Assembly: GCA_002292855.1 (NCBI GenBank)
Contig: DBBY01000043.1
Span: 63,022 to 91,356 of the forward strand
DNA: 28,335 nt
Direction: 5' to 3'
Origin: Flavobacteriales bacterium UBA972
GTDB lineage: Bacteria > Bacteroidota > Bacteroidia > Flavobacteriales > Schleiferiaceae
Positions 8,707 to 16,005 of the stretch are shown here, piece after piece (within the stretch, counting starts at the first letter, position 1; the number at the start of each line of letters is the position of its first letter). The translations under genes were made by a program, and so were the position numbers. Under the pieces are notes generated by a model. That model had not been told where the DNA came from. It searched no databases and saw only the letters and a program-made list of their open reading frames with translations.

Positions 8707-8958
8707 TTACTTCGTGAATTTCGCGTAGCGGTTGCGGAACTTGTCCACACGGCCTGCGGTGTCGAGCAGCTTCTGCTTGCCGGTGTAGAAGGGGTGCGAG
8801 TAGCTCGACACTTCCATCTTTACCAAGGGGTAGGCAACGCCGTCTACCTCAAGGGTGTCTTTGGCGTTGGCGCAGCTGCGAATAAGGGTAACGTCTCCGG
8901 TGCCCATGTCTTTAAAAGCACAGACGCGGTAGTTGCTGGGGTGTAGGTTTTCTTTCAT
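8707..8958 (-). CDS. rpmE2: 50S ribosomal protein L31, type B (zinc-free)
   Basis: An 83-residue ribosomal protein of the large subunit, first gene of the five-gene minus-strand run. The start is ATG 8958 (MKENLHPSNYRVCAFKDM). A frame extending to 9120 is non-coding leader. It is type B: it lacks the paired CXXC zinc ribbon of type A L31, having only Cys13 and Cys29 as isolated residues. The conserved HPFYTGKQKLLDTAGRVDKF segment near the C-terminus is typical. In many bacteria the zinc-free paralogue is expressed under zinc shortage, but here it may be the only L31, as in many Bacteroidota; the window cannot settle this. A perfect -7 box and a leader hairpin lie upstream. Confidence 0.95.
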   Translation of the reverse strand: MKENLHPSNYRVCAFKDMGTGDVTLIRSCANAKDTLEVDGVAYPLVKMEVSSYSHPFYTGKQKLLDTAGRVDKFRNRYAKFTK

Positions 8959-8972
8959 CGCTTTGTTGTTTT

Positions 8973-8994
8973 GGATCGAGATTTGGCCCGATCC
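8973..8994 (-). promoter_or_regulatory. Hairpin in the rpmE2 leader
   Basis: A perfect 6-bp inverted repeat, GGATCG with CGATCC around a 10-base loop, lies in the predicted rpmE2 mRNA leader and ends 14 bases before the start codon. It could be a structure bound by a ribosomal protein for feedback control, or an operator. Neither role is shown by sequence alone. Confidence 0.35.
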
Positions 8995-9011
8995 CCATTT
9001 TTTGCGGAGGG

Positions 9012-9019
9012 CAAATGTA
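9012..9019 (-). promoter_or_regulatory. Promoter -7 element of the rpmE2-glmU-lon-porQ-cmk run
   Basis: Read on the minus strand, these bases are TACATTTG, an exact match to the Bacteroidota -7 consensus TAnnTTTG. Transcription would start near 9006, giving a leader of about 48 bases containing the hairpin at 8973-8994. No clear TTG -33 element is visible at the usual distance. Confidence 0.6.
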
Positions 9020-9139
9020 CAAAATAGTTTGTTTGATCGCCTAATTTCCTTGTAAAAACAAGCCTTTGCCTCAGACCCTACCAAGAAGGGTAATGCCGTA
9101 CCGAACTTTGCTGCTACCAACTGTGACGTTTAAGAGCCT

Positions 9140-10627
9140 TTGAAACCCCTTAAGAACCTACTAAGCCTGGCCCTGATCCTGGTCTTTGCGCTGGCTGCCT
9201 GCCGGCCCGAGTACCGCTTTGCCCCAGAGCCCGTGGGCCTGGTCCGCAGCCAAGACACCGTATTTCTCGACACCGTTTTTGCCACCGTGGGCAGCTCCAC
9301 CCGCAGCATCAGACTGGTCAACCCGAGCAGCTACGACGTCAACCTCAGCCGCATTAGCCTGGGCAGGGGCAGCGAATCCCCGTTCCGCTTCAATGCCAAC
9401 GGCCAGCCGGGGCCCGAACTCGAGAATGTAGTGGTTGCCGCAGGCGACAGCATTTGGATTTTTGTGGAGACCACCGCCCCCCGTGGCGACGGAGAAATGC
9501 TTTGGGAGGACTCCCTGCGCGTCGAGCAAGGAAGTTTTTCACAAAACGTTTACCTCGTGGCTTTGGCCTGGGACGCGCACTTTCACTACCCCAATCGAGT
9601 CCTCACCATAAGGCAGGAGCCACCCTTTGCGGACCTTCTTATACCCTATGTGGTGCTGGGGCCCAACGAAGTATGGGGCCCTGACAAGCCCCACGTGGTC
9701 TATGGCTACGCCGTGGTTGACAGCGCGGCAACCCTTGACATTAGCGCCGGAGCCCGCGTGCACTTTCACAGCGGTTCTGGCCTGTGGATTTCTTCGGGCG
9801 GAACCCTCCGGGTCGACGCAGCCAATGCCGGAAGCTTTGAAAACCCCGTGCTCCTTCAAGGCGACCGGCTCGAACCCTTCTACCGCGACATCGCCGGGCA
9901 ATGGGGCGGACTTTTAGGCGGAATCTTCATACAGCGCGGGGCCCGAGCCGAAATTCAAAACGCATGGATACGCAACGGAACCCTGGGCATCCGCTGCGAC
10001 AGCGTGGCCGATGGCGAGCCCTTTAACTTAATCCTAAGGCGAAGCCGAGTGACCGACTTTAGCCGTGCCGCCGTCTACAGCGGCCACGGTAGAGTCCGCC
10101 TCGAGAACAGCGTTTTGGCCAACTCCGGACTTTACCAGGTTTATACCCTGGGCGGGCGATTGGAGGCCGACCACTGCACCTTCTCCAATAACTTTCCGGG
10201 CGCTCGTTCAACCCCATCGGTCGGACTTTTCAACCGATACGACGACGGGACGGGGACCTTCCGGTACCGCGGTTTGCTGCAGGCCGACTTTCGCAACTGC
10301 ATTGTTGACGGAGGTCAGGAGTCCGAGATTGGCTTTGGCTACGGGAGCCAGGCAGCCTTTAACTACCGATTCGAGGGGTCGCTGCTCAAGCTCAACCGCT
10401 TCCCGAGCACTGCCGCCTACGACGTGAACGACCCGGCGCGCTTTGGCGGATGCCTCTTCAACAGCCCTGTCCTTTTTGAATCCGCAACCGAATACGACTA
10501 CCGACTTAAGTTGGGTTCTGCGGCGCTGGGCATTGGCTGGCCTGGGGCGACCGGATTGGTCCCGATCGATGCGCTTGGGCAAGTCCGCCCCATTCCTGCG
10601 GACGCAGGCGCCATTGAAACGCTTTAA
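9140..10627 (+). CDS. Predicted parallel beta-helix lipoprotein
   Basis: A 495-residue exported lipoprotein of unknown function. Residues 1-20 form a signal peptide ending in the lipobox LAAC, with Cys21 as the lipidated residue. After an N-terminal region of about 150 residues comes a long stretch (about 190-420) rich in short strands and Asn/Gly turns, with NAWIRNG, LENSVLANSG and ADHCTFSNN, typical of right-handed parallel beta-helix repeats; the end (DALGQVRPIPADAGAIETL) also fits this class. The start must be TTG at 9140: a stop lies three codons upstream in frame and no ATG or GTG occurs before the lipobox. The weak promoter-like GAACTTTG at 9103-9110 is one base off consensus. Likely location: outer membrane or periplasmic face. 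Substrate unknown. Confidence 0.82.
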   Translation: MKPLKNLLSLALILVFALAACRPEYRFAPEPVGLVRSQDTVFLDTVFATVGSSTRSIRLVNPSSYDVNLSRISLGRGSESPFRFNANGQPGPELENVVVAAGDSIWIFVETTAPRGDGEMLWEDSLRVEQGSFSQNVYLVALAWDAHFHYPNRVLTIRQEPPFADLLIPYVVLGPNEVWGPDKPHVVYGYAVVDSAATLDISAGARVHFHSGSGLWISSGGTLRVDAANAGSFENPVLLQGDRLEPFYRDIAGQWGGLLGGIFIQRGARAEIQNAWIRNGTLGIRCDSVADGEPFNLILRRSRVTDFSRAAVYSGHGRVRLENSVLANSGLYQVYTLGGRLEADHCTFSNNFPGARSTPSVGLFNRYDDGTGTFRYRGLLQADFRNCIVDGGQESEIGFGYGSQAAFNYRFEGSLLKLNRFPSTAAYDVNDPARFGGCLFNSPVLFESATEYDYRLKLGSAALGIGWPGATGLVPIDALGQVRPIPADAGAIETL

Positions 10628-10655
10628 GCGGTTGATTCAAGGCGGACCTAATAAA

Positions 10656-11660
10656 TTACTGCGCTCCGAGGCTGGCTAAAAAAGCCGGAGTATCTCTGCC
10701 GTCGGCATAGTCCCAAAGGTTGGGGAACTGGCTTTGGCCAAAAGGAGTCCGCCCCCGACCAACAGTCGTTTGAAGCTGGTCTGACTGGGCATCGAGCCAA
10801 GACTCCGCCTCTGCTGGCGTGGCGTGAAGGGAATAGTGCAGCACCGAAAGGGGCGGTTTGAGGGTAGGGTGCTCGCGCAGCAGGGTCCAGTTGTTTTCTA
10901 AAAAGGGCTCGCGGTTGAGCATAAACAGGGCCCGGTAGTAGTCGTAGTTGGAGCCATACCGGGCGTGCTGGGCCAAGTCCGCCCACTTCACCCAAGACGC
11001 AAAGAGGCGCTGCAGGTCAAAGCCTTGCTCAATGGCCAGGTGAGTAACGCTGCGGCAGCCGCGGCCAAAGTAGCGAAAGAGGTCGTCGGCAAGGGCATCG
11101 AGTTCGGCATCGGTAGTGTCGCGGGGGAGCACCGCCGCCGAGGTGCGCGGCCCCCGAAGAATGCGCGGAATCCCCGAGAAATACTGATCAAAGTGCGCCA
11201 CGGCCTGGTCGCCGCCCGTGGCGATGAGGGCCTCTACCCCGTTCATGCGCTCTGCACTTTGCAGGTCGGCGCTGGGGTCGAGCGTTTGAAGCAGGTCCAT
11301 CACGGTCCGGGTCAAAATAGGGTCGTCTGAGGAGGGCTTAAAGCGAAGCCGATGGCCGGCCAAGTAGATGCAAAGCAGGTCGTGAAGGGCCACTAGGGGC
11401 AGGTTTCCCGCTCCCACAAGGCCAACAATTTTAGGAGCGGTATCCGTCTTGGGCCAATGGGTCTTCCAGGCAGCCAGGGATTGCTTGGTCAGAACCCGAC
11501 TCCAAGCGCTGAGGGCGTCTGCGGTAAAGGCCGGGGTAAACCATGGATTCCGCGCCGAAGCATCCGCCAACAAATCCTTGTCGTCGATCAGGCTTTCGAG
11601 GGCGAGTCCGAGCTGTTCAAGAACTAAAAAACGGGCGTCGAGCGGGGTGGATTGGGGCAT
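10656..11660 (-). CDS. LuxC-family acyl-CoA/acyl-thioester reductase
   Basis: Resembles LuxC, which reduces a fatty acyl thioester to an aldehyde with NADPH through an acyl-cysteine intermediate. ATG 11660 (MPQSTPLDARFLVLEQLG) gives 334 residues; 41 further codons upstream run into the divergent ferredoxin and are rejected. This is shorter than luminous-bacterium LuxC, which is near 480. A nucleotide-binding-like VGLVGAGNLPLVALHDL is at about 79-95, and the candidate catalytic cysteine is Cys202 in FGRGCRSVTHL. No luciferase, LuxD or LuxE is present, so this is not a light organ system. It is transcribed divergently from the ferredoxin through an overlapping promoter. The physiological acyl substrate is unknown. 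Confidence 0.82.
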   Translation of the reverse strand: MPQSTPLDARFLVLEQLGLALESLIDDKDLLADASARNPWFTPAFTADALSAWSRVLTKQSLAAWKTHWPKTDTAPKIVGLVGAGNLPLVALHDLLCIYLAGHRLRFKPSSDDPILTRTVMDLLQTLDPSADLQSAERMNGVEALIATGGDQAVAHFDQYFSGIPRILRGPRTSAAVLPRDTTDAELDALADDLFRYFGRGCRSVTHLAIEQGFDLQRLFASWVKWADLAQHARYGSNYDYYRALFMLNREPFLENNWTLLREHPTLKPPLSVLHYSLHATPAEAESWLDAQSDQLQTTVGRGRTPFGQSQFPNLWDYADGRDTPAFLASLGAQ

Positions 11661-11679
11661 TAGGGCAGCTAAATGGGCG

Positions 11680-11687
11680 TATCTTTG
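11680..11687 (+). promoter_or_regulatory. Promoter -7 element of the ferredoxin-serine run
   Basis: TATCTTTG, an exact match to TAnnTTTG, 25 bases before the ferredoxin ATG at 11713. Transcription would begin near 11693. A TTG occurs at 11652-11654, but the 25-base spacing is longer than usual for a -33 box. Confidence 0.6.
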
Positions 11688-11694
11688 GCCCTTA

Positions 11695-11702
11695 CAAAAG
11701 TA
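11695..11702 (-). promoter_or_regulatory. Promoter -7 element of the LuxC-like gene
   Basis: On the minus strand these bases read TACTTTTG, an exact match to TAnnTTTG, 34 bases before the LuxC-like ATG at 11660. The element lies only 7 bases from the opposing ferredoxin -7 box, so the two polymerase footprints must overlap. No clear -33 box is seen. Confidence 0.55.
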
Positions 11703-11712
11703 CGCTTTAAGA

Positions 11713-12063
11713 ATGGCCATCACGATTACCGACGAGTGCATCAATTGCGGAGCATGCGAAGCCGAGTGCCCCAATAATGCCATTTATGAGGGCGGCATGG
11801 AATGGCGTTTTGCCGACGGAACCAAACTTCAGGGCGAGCTGGTAAGCAAGAGCGGCCTGCAAACCGACGCAGCCACCCCTCAAGAGCCCGTGAGTTTTGA
11901 ATACTACTTTATTGTGACCGACAAGTGCACGGAATGCGTCGGATTTCACGAGACTCCTCAGTGTGCCGAGGTTTGCCCGGTAGACTGCTGCGTTCCAGAC
12001 GAAGACCACGTCGAAAGCCGCGAACAGCTCGAGGCTAAAAAGTCCTTCCTGCACCTGGATTGA
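11713..12063 (+). CDS. 4Fe-4S dicluster ferredoxin (YfhL type)
   Basis: A 116-residue low-potential electron carrier. Two cluster motifs are visible. The first is Cys9, 12, 15, 19 in CXXCXXCXXXCP. The second is Cys72, 75, 84, 88, with eight residues between the second and third cysteine, the spacing of the YfhL/Allochromatium-type dicluster ferredoxins. Two extra cysteines (92, 93) follow. ATG 11713 is the start; the open frame upstream overlaps the divergent reductase and is not coding. Its TGA overlaps the ATG of the next gene by one base (TGATG). Divergence from the LuxC-like gene suggests, without proving, a redox link between the two. Confidence 0.93.
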   Translation: MAITITDECINCGACEAECPNNAIYEGGMEWRFADGTKLQGELVSKSGLQTDAATPQEPVSFEYYFIVTDKCTECVGFHETPQCAEVCPVDCCVPDEDHVESREQLEAKKSFLHLD

Positions 12064-12818
12064 TGCAGCGCATTGCCCTGATTCTGATTGCGTTATTCGC
12101 CAGGACAGGGACCTCTTGGGCCCAATCCTCAGGCCTTGAGGCCTACCTTGAGGTAGCTCGCAGCATGAGCCTCAACGACGCGGCCCGCACGGTAGCCCTA
12201 GACAGCTTGACGAGCATTAGCCTCAGAGCCCTCAACAATTCCCATTCCAAGGCGGTTCCCCTTGCCGACAACGCGCTGCGGGTCGAGAGTCCCGACGGCA
12301 GCTTTGCCCTGGTAAGCCTCAATGCCCCCTTGGGTGACGGCAGCTATGCCTACCGATGCCTCGTGGGTCGCCCCGACGGTCCAAAGGGATGGACCTGGAG
12401 CATCCTGGCCGACGAAGCCTGGCCGGGTGCAATCGTTTACCGCATTGTTCACACCCGCTACCGCCGCCGCAACTACTACCTGACGCTGTGGTACAAACCC
12501 CACCAAAATGGCATTCAAGAGAAGGGCATTGAACCCGTAATTCTCACGCGGAGTCGTTTGGTTTTTGGCGCGAGGGTATTTGCCGTGAAATCCTTCAACG
12601 ACGAGGTCTTTAAAAAGCCACCCGAGCGGCTTGTACTGCGCTACGGCCCGATGGCCTCCGTCGCCCTGCGGCCCGAGAAATCCGGCGTGATACTGTTCGA
12701 CGAGGTGGCTCCGGTTCGCGACGCGCCCAAGGGACAGTACCGATACTACGGCCCCACAGCAGTGCAAAATCGCCTCATTTTTAGCCAGGGAAAATGGCGC
12801 TTCGAAACACTACCCTAA
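12063..12818 (+). CDS. Exported protein of unknown function
   Basis: I do not recognise this 251-residue protein. ATG 12063 overlaps the ferredoxin stop by one base. Residues 1-21 form a signal peptide (hydrophobic LILIALFA, cleavage near SWAQ/SS). The mature part starts with a helical stretch (YLEVARSMSLNDAARTVALDSL) and continues as a strand-rich, basic and aromatic domain (YRRRNYYLTLWYKP at about 133-146; RLVLRYGPMASVAL near 192-205; GQYRYYGPTAV near 227-237). There are no transmembrane segments and no lipobox, so it is probably periplasmic. It lies directly before serC, though no link to serine metabolism is visible. Confidence 0.75.
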   Translation: MQRIALILIALFARTGTSWAQSSGLEAYLEVARSMSLNDAARTVALDSLTSISLRALNNSHSKAVPLADNALRVESPDGSFALVSLNAPLGDGSYAYRCLVGRPDGPKGWTWSILADEAWPGAIVYRIVHTRYRRRNYYLTLWYKPHQNGIQEKGIEPVILTRSRLVFGARVFAVKSFNDEVFKKPPERLVLRYGPMASVALRPEKSGVILFDEVAPVRDAPKGQYRYYGPTAVQNRLIFSQGKWRFETLP

Positions 12819-12842
12819 CCTATGCCCCCTACCTTTACCCCC

Positions 12843-13919
12843 ATGAAAAAGCACAACTTTACCGCAGGCCCCTGCATTTTGGCCCCCGAAGTGTTAGAAG
12901 GTGCGGCCGCAGCCGTTCAAGACTTTGAGGGAATGGGGCTGTCGCTTCTTGAAATTAGCCACCGCGACAAGAAGGTCGTAGCCGTTATGGAGGAGGCCCA
13001 GCAGCGCGTGCTTCAGACCCTTGGACTAAGCGACGACCACGCCGTGCTCTTTCTACAGGGCGGAGCAAGCAGCCAGTTTGCCATGGTTCCGTTTAACCTG
13101 CTTCGCAGCGAGGGCAAGGCAGCCTACCTGAATACCGGAACTTGGGCCAGCAAGGCCCTCGAAGAGGCCAACAAACTTGCCCCTGGGCAGGCGGTGGAAC
13201 TCGCCTCGAGCGCCGAGCAAAATTTTAGCTACATCCCCAAGGGCTTTGCGATTCCAAGCGGACTCGACTACGTGCACTATACCTCCAACAACACCATTTT
13301 TGGAACCCAGATGAAGGCCTTCCCCAAGGCCGACAGCCTAATGGTCTGCGACATGTCTTCTGATATTTTCAGCCGTCAACTCCCCTTTGGCCAGTTTGAC
13401 CTGATCTATGCCGGAGCCCAAAAAAACCTGGGCCCAGCAGGCGCTACTTTGGTGGTGGTCCGCAAAGAAATTCTGGGCAAGTCTGGGCGGGCAATACCCA
13501 CCATGTTTGACTACCCTGTGCACATCAAGGGCGAATCCATGTACAATACTCCGCCCGTGTTTTCACTATTTGTGAGCCTCTTGACCCTGCGCTGGATGGA
13601 TTCTCAAGGCGGACTTTTGGAGATGGAGCGCCGAGCCAATGCCCGGTCTGCAGCCCTTTATGGCGAAATTGACCGCAATCCGCTATTTAAGGGAAGCGCC
13701 GCTGCCGAAGACCGCTCGCCCATGAACGCCTGCTTTTTGCTCCATGACGAGGCCAAGCACCAGGCCGTTTTTGATGCCCTCGCCAAAGAGGCGGGACTCG
13801 TGGGCCTCCCGGGGCACCGCAGCGTCGGCGGCTACCGCGCCTCGATGTACAATGCCCTGCCGCAGAGCAGCGTAGACGCCTTAGTTGAAGTGATGCGCGA
13901 GGTCGAACGCCGCGCCTAA
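12843..13919 (+). CDS. serC: Phosphoserine aminotransferase SerC
   Basis: PLP enzyme converting 3-phosphohydroxypyruvate and glutamate to O-phosphoserine, step two of serine synthesis. ATG 12843 (MKKHNFTAGPCIL) is the family-typical start, giving 358 residues. An in-frame ATG at 12822 would add seven atypical residues. The PLP-binding lysine is Lys194 in YAGAQKNLGPAG; the N-terminal NFTAGP and ISHRDKKV substrate-binding segments and the C-terminal GHRSVGGYRASMYNA are all present. A promoter-like TACCTTTA at 12830-12837, one base off the -7 consensus and six bases before the ATG, could give serC a separate short-leader transcript. serA follows 21 bases downstream. Confidence 0.96.
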   Translation: MKKHNFTAGPCILAPEVLEGAAAAVQDFEGMGLSLLEISHRDKKVVAVMEEAQQRVLQTLGLSDDHAVLFLQGGASSQFAMVPFNLLRSEGKAAYLNTGTWASKALEEANKLAPGQAVELASSAEQNFSYIPKGFAIPSGLDYVHYTSNNTIFGTQMKAFPKADSLMVCDMSSDIFSRQLPFGQFDLIYAGAQKNLGPAGATLVVVRKEILGKSGRAIPTMFDYPVHIKGESMYNTPPVFSLFVSLLTLRWMDSQGGLLEMERRANARSAALYGEIDRNPLFKGSAAAEDRSPMNACFLLHDEAKHQAVFDALAKEAGLVGLPGHRSVGGYRASMYNALPQSSVDALVEVMREVERRA

Positions 13920-13940
13920 TTTGTTTTTAAATCCGCTACC

Positions 13941-14885
13941 ATGAAAATCCTCGCAAACGACGGAATCGCGCCCTCTGGGCAGACCAAACTTGAAGCTGCC
14001 GGCCATACCGTGCTCACCACCAAAGTTGCGCAAGAGCAGTTAGCCGACTTTATCAACCGAGAAAGCGTAGACGTTCTGCTGGTGCGCTCGGCTACTACCG
14101 CAAGGGCTGCCTTGGTCGATGCCTGCCCGGGACTCAAAATGATTGGGCGAGGCGGCGTTGGAATGGACAACATCGACGTGGACTATGCCCGATCCAAGGG
14201 CGTCACGGTTTTTAACACTCCGGCAGCGAGTTCCGAGAGCGTGGCCGAGCTCGTTTTTGCCCACCTCAGCGGACTTTTGCGGTTTTTGCCAGACAGCAAC
14301 CGCAGCATGCCCCTTGATGGAGACAGCCAGTTCGAAGGCCTCAAAAAAGCCTATGCCAAGGGCTCTGAACTTCGCGGTAAAGTCATTGGAATTATAGGAT
14401 TCGGGCGGATTGGTCGCGCTGTGGCTCGCCAAGGCTACGGACTCGGAATGCACATTGCCGCCTACGACCCCTCGGTGACCGACGGGAGCTTTGAGGTCCA
14501 GTTTGCCGACGGACAAAGCCTGAAATCTTCGGCTAAAATGATGGGCTTGAACGAACTCTTAAGCACCTGCGACGTCGTGACGGTGCACGTCGGAGGAAGG
14601 TCCGAGGTATTGGGCGCAACCGAACTCGCAGCAATGAAGAAGGGTGCCTACCTGATCAATGCGGCACGTGGCGGCGTGGTCAACGAAGAAGCCCTCCTCA
14701 ATGCCCTAGACGCCGAACTTCTGGCGGGAGCAGCCCTGGACGTATTCACCAACGAACCCAATCCGCACGTAAACCTACTGATGCACCCCAAGCTCTCGCT
14801 GACTCCCCACATTGGCGCGGCCACTGAGGAGGCGCAGGATCGCATCAGCGCCGAACTGGCGGACCTCATTATCGCTCAGGGCTAA
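13941..14885 (+). CDS. serA: D-3-phosphoglycerate dehydrogenase-type 2-hydroxyacid dehydrogenase
   Basis: NAD-dependent dehydrogenase expected to oxidise 3-phosphoglycerate to 3-phosphohydroxypyruvate, step one of serine synthesis. It has 314 residues, the short form without the C-terminal ACT regulatory domain, so allosteric inhibition by serine through that domain is not expected. Seen: nucleotide-binding GFGRIG at 153-158, catalytic Arg243 (NAARGG), Glu272 (TNEP) and His290 (TPHIGA), plus the substrate-side VRSATT and GRGGVGMDNID. Position immediately after serC supports the substrate assignment, although D-2-hydroxyacid dehydrogenases are hard to separate by sequence. One base separates its stop from the next start. 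Confidence 0.93.
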   Translation: MKILANDGIAPSGQTKLEAAGHTVLTTKVAQEQLADFINRESVDVLLVRSATTARAALVDACPGLKMIGRGGVGMDNIDVDYARSKGVTVFNTPAASSESVAELVFAHLSGLLRFLPDSNRSMPLDGDSQFEGLKKAYAKGSELRGKVIGIIGFGRIGRAVARQGYGLGMHIAAYDPSVTDGSFEVQFADGQSLKSSAKMMGLNELLSTCDVVTVHVGGRSEVLGATELAAMKKGAYLINAARGGVVNEEALLNALDAELLAGAALDVFTNEPNPHVNLLMHPKLSLTPHIGAATEEAQDRISAELADLIIAQG

Positions 14886-14886
14886 A

Positions 14887-16005
14887 ATGCCTCGTTTTGA
14901 GCCTTTTGCTGCGGTGCGTCCGCCGCGTGCACTGGCCGGATTGGTCAGTACGCGGTCCTATATGACCTACAGCGAAGAAGAGCTCGCGCACAAATTAGCC
15001 AGCAATCCCTTCTCGTTTTTGCACGTACTCCAGCGGCCGTCGGCGCACGAAGAAGCGCGCTTTAAGGGAATTCGGCAAGGCTTTGAAGCGTTTAAAGCAG
15101 ACGGATTCCTGCTTGCAGACGACCGGGCGCATTTTTACCTCTACCGTCAAGTGTGGTCCGGGCGGACGTTTGTAGGCTACCTCGGGCTCGTTTCGCTCGA
15201 AGACTACCGCGACGGCACCATTCTTAGGCACGAGCAAACCATCGAGGCACGCGAAATTCTCTTTGCGCGCTACCTGCAAACTACTGGGTTCCATGCCGAA
15301 CCCGTTCTGCTTACCCATGCCCCCCACAGCCAACTGAGCGAAACGGCGGTGCAGATTCAAAAGACCGAGCCCCTGCTTGACTTTGCCACTACCGACGGCG
15401 CCACCCACAGCCTCTGGCAAGTTCCCTTTGCGGAGCCCATTCAGGCGGCCCTTGCGCAACTCAGCCACCTCTACATTGCCGACGGTCACCACCGCATGGC
15501 CTCTGCGGATCGCCTGGGCGAAGACCCCTATGTCATGGCCTACTTGGTCGACAGCGAGCAGCTCGTCATCTCTTCGTTCCACCGCCATATTGCCGGCAAG
15601 GCAAGCGGAGATTGGGCCCATGCATTGGGTGCCACTCGCCTAGACCGTCGGCCGGAAGGCCTTCCCGACCAGGGTTTTTATGCCCTTGACGAACGCGGAT
15701 GGTGGCGGTTTAGCCCCGCGGATTTAGCCTTCCCAGAGAGCGCATGGCTCTTCGAAAACGTACTGCGGCCCTTCTGGGGAGTTTCTGACGAACGGCATGA
15801 TGCCCGAATTCGCTATGAGCCAGGCCTGGTCGATTTGAATACCGTAGAGGGTGAACGCCGCGACCAAGAGACGGTATTTATACTGCCCAAACCCCATTGG
15901 AAGGGCATCGAGGAACTCGCCGACCGGGGCGAAACAGTGCCCCCAAAGTCCACCTACATTGAGCCCAAACTGCGCTCAGGAATCACCTTATATGCCTGGA
16001 AGTGA
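14887..16005 (+). CDS. DUF1015 family protein with a DGHHR motif
   Basis: A 372-residue cytoplasmic protein of the DUF1015 family, function not established. The start is ATG 14887; 25 codons further upstream overlap serA and are rejected. The family hallmark IADGHHRMASA is at about 197-207, within a region beginning LLDFATTDGATHSLW. The N-terminus has the conserved FEPFAAVRPP. The DGHHR box resembles the nucleotide-binding motif of the ParB/sulfiredoxin/SerK superfamily, including free-serine kinases (my inference). In Bacteroidota this gene typically follows serC and serA, so a role in serine or phosphoserine metabolism is likely. Its TGA overlaps the yggS GTG by 4 bases. Confidence 0.85.
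   Translation: MPRFEPFAAVRPPRALAGLVSTRSYMTYSEEELAHKLASNPFSFLHVLQRPSAHEEARFKGIRQGFEAFKADGFLLADDRAHFYLYRQVWSGRTFVGYLGLVSLEDYRDGTILRHEQTIEAREILFARYLQTTGFHAEPVLLTHAPHSQLSETAVQIQKTEPLLDFATTDGATHSLWQVPFAEPIQAALAQLSHLYIADGHHRMASADRLGEDPYVMAYLVDSEQLVISSFHRHIAGKASGDWAHALGATRLDRRPEGLPDQGFYALDERGWWRFSPADLAFPESAWLFENVLRPFWGVSDERHDARIRYEPGLVDLNTVEGERRDQETVFILPKPHWKGIEELADRGETVPPKSTYIEPKLRSGITLYAWK

Noticed and set aside
10628..10655. Terminator between the beta-helix lipoprotein and the LuxC-like gene
   Set aside because: The 28 bases hold no stable stem with a following T run. A short GGCT/AGCC stem lies inside the LuxC coding end and is not followed by T residues.
12198..12767. Minus-strand open frame of 189 codons opposite the exported protein gene
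   Set aside because: It is antisense to a frame with a signal peptide and operon spacing, shows no domain, and has no promoter or plausible start context.
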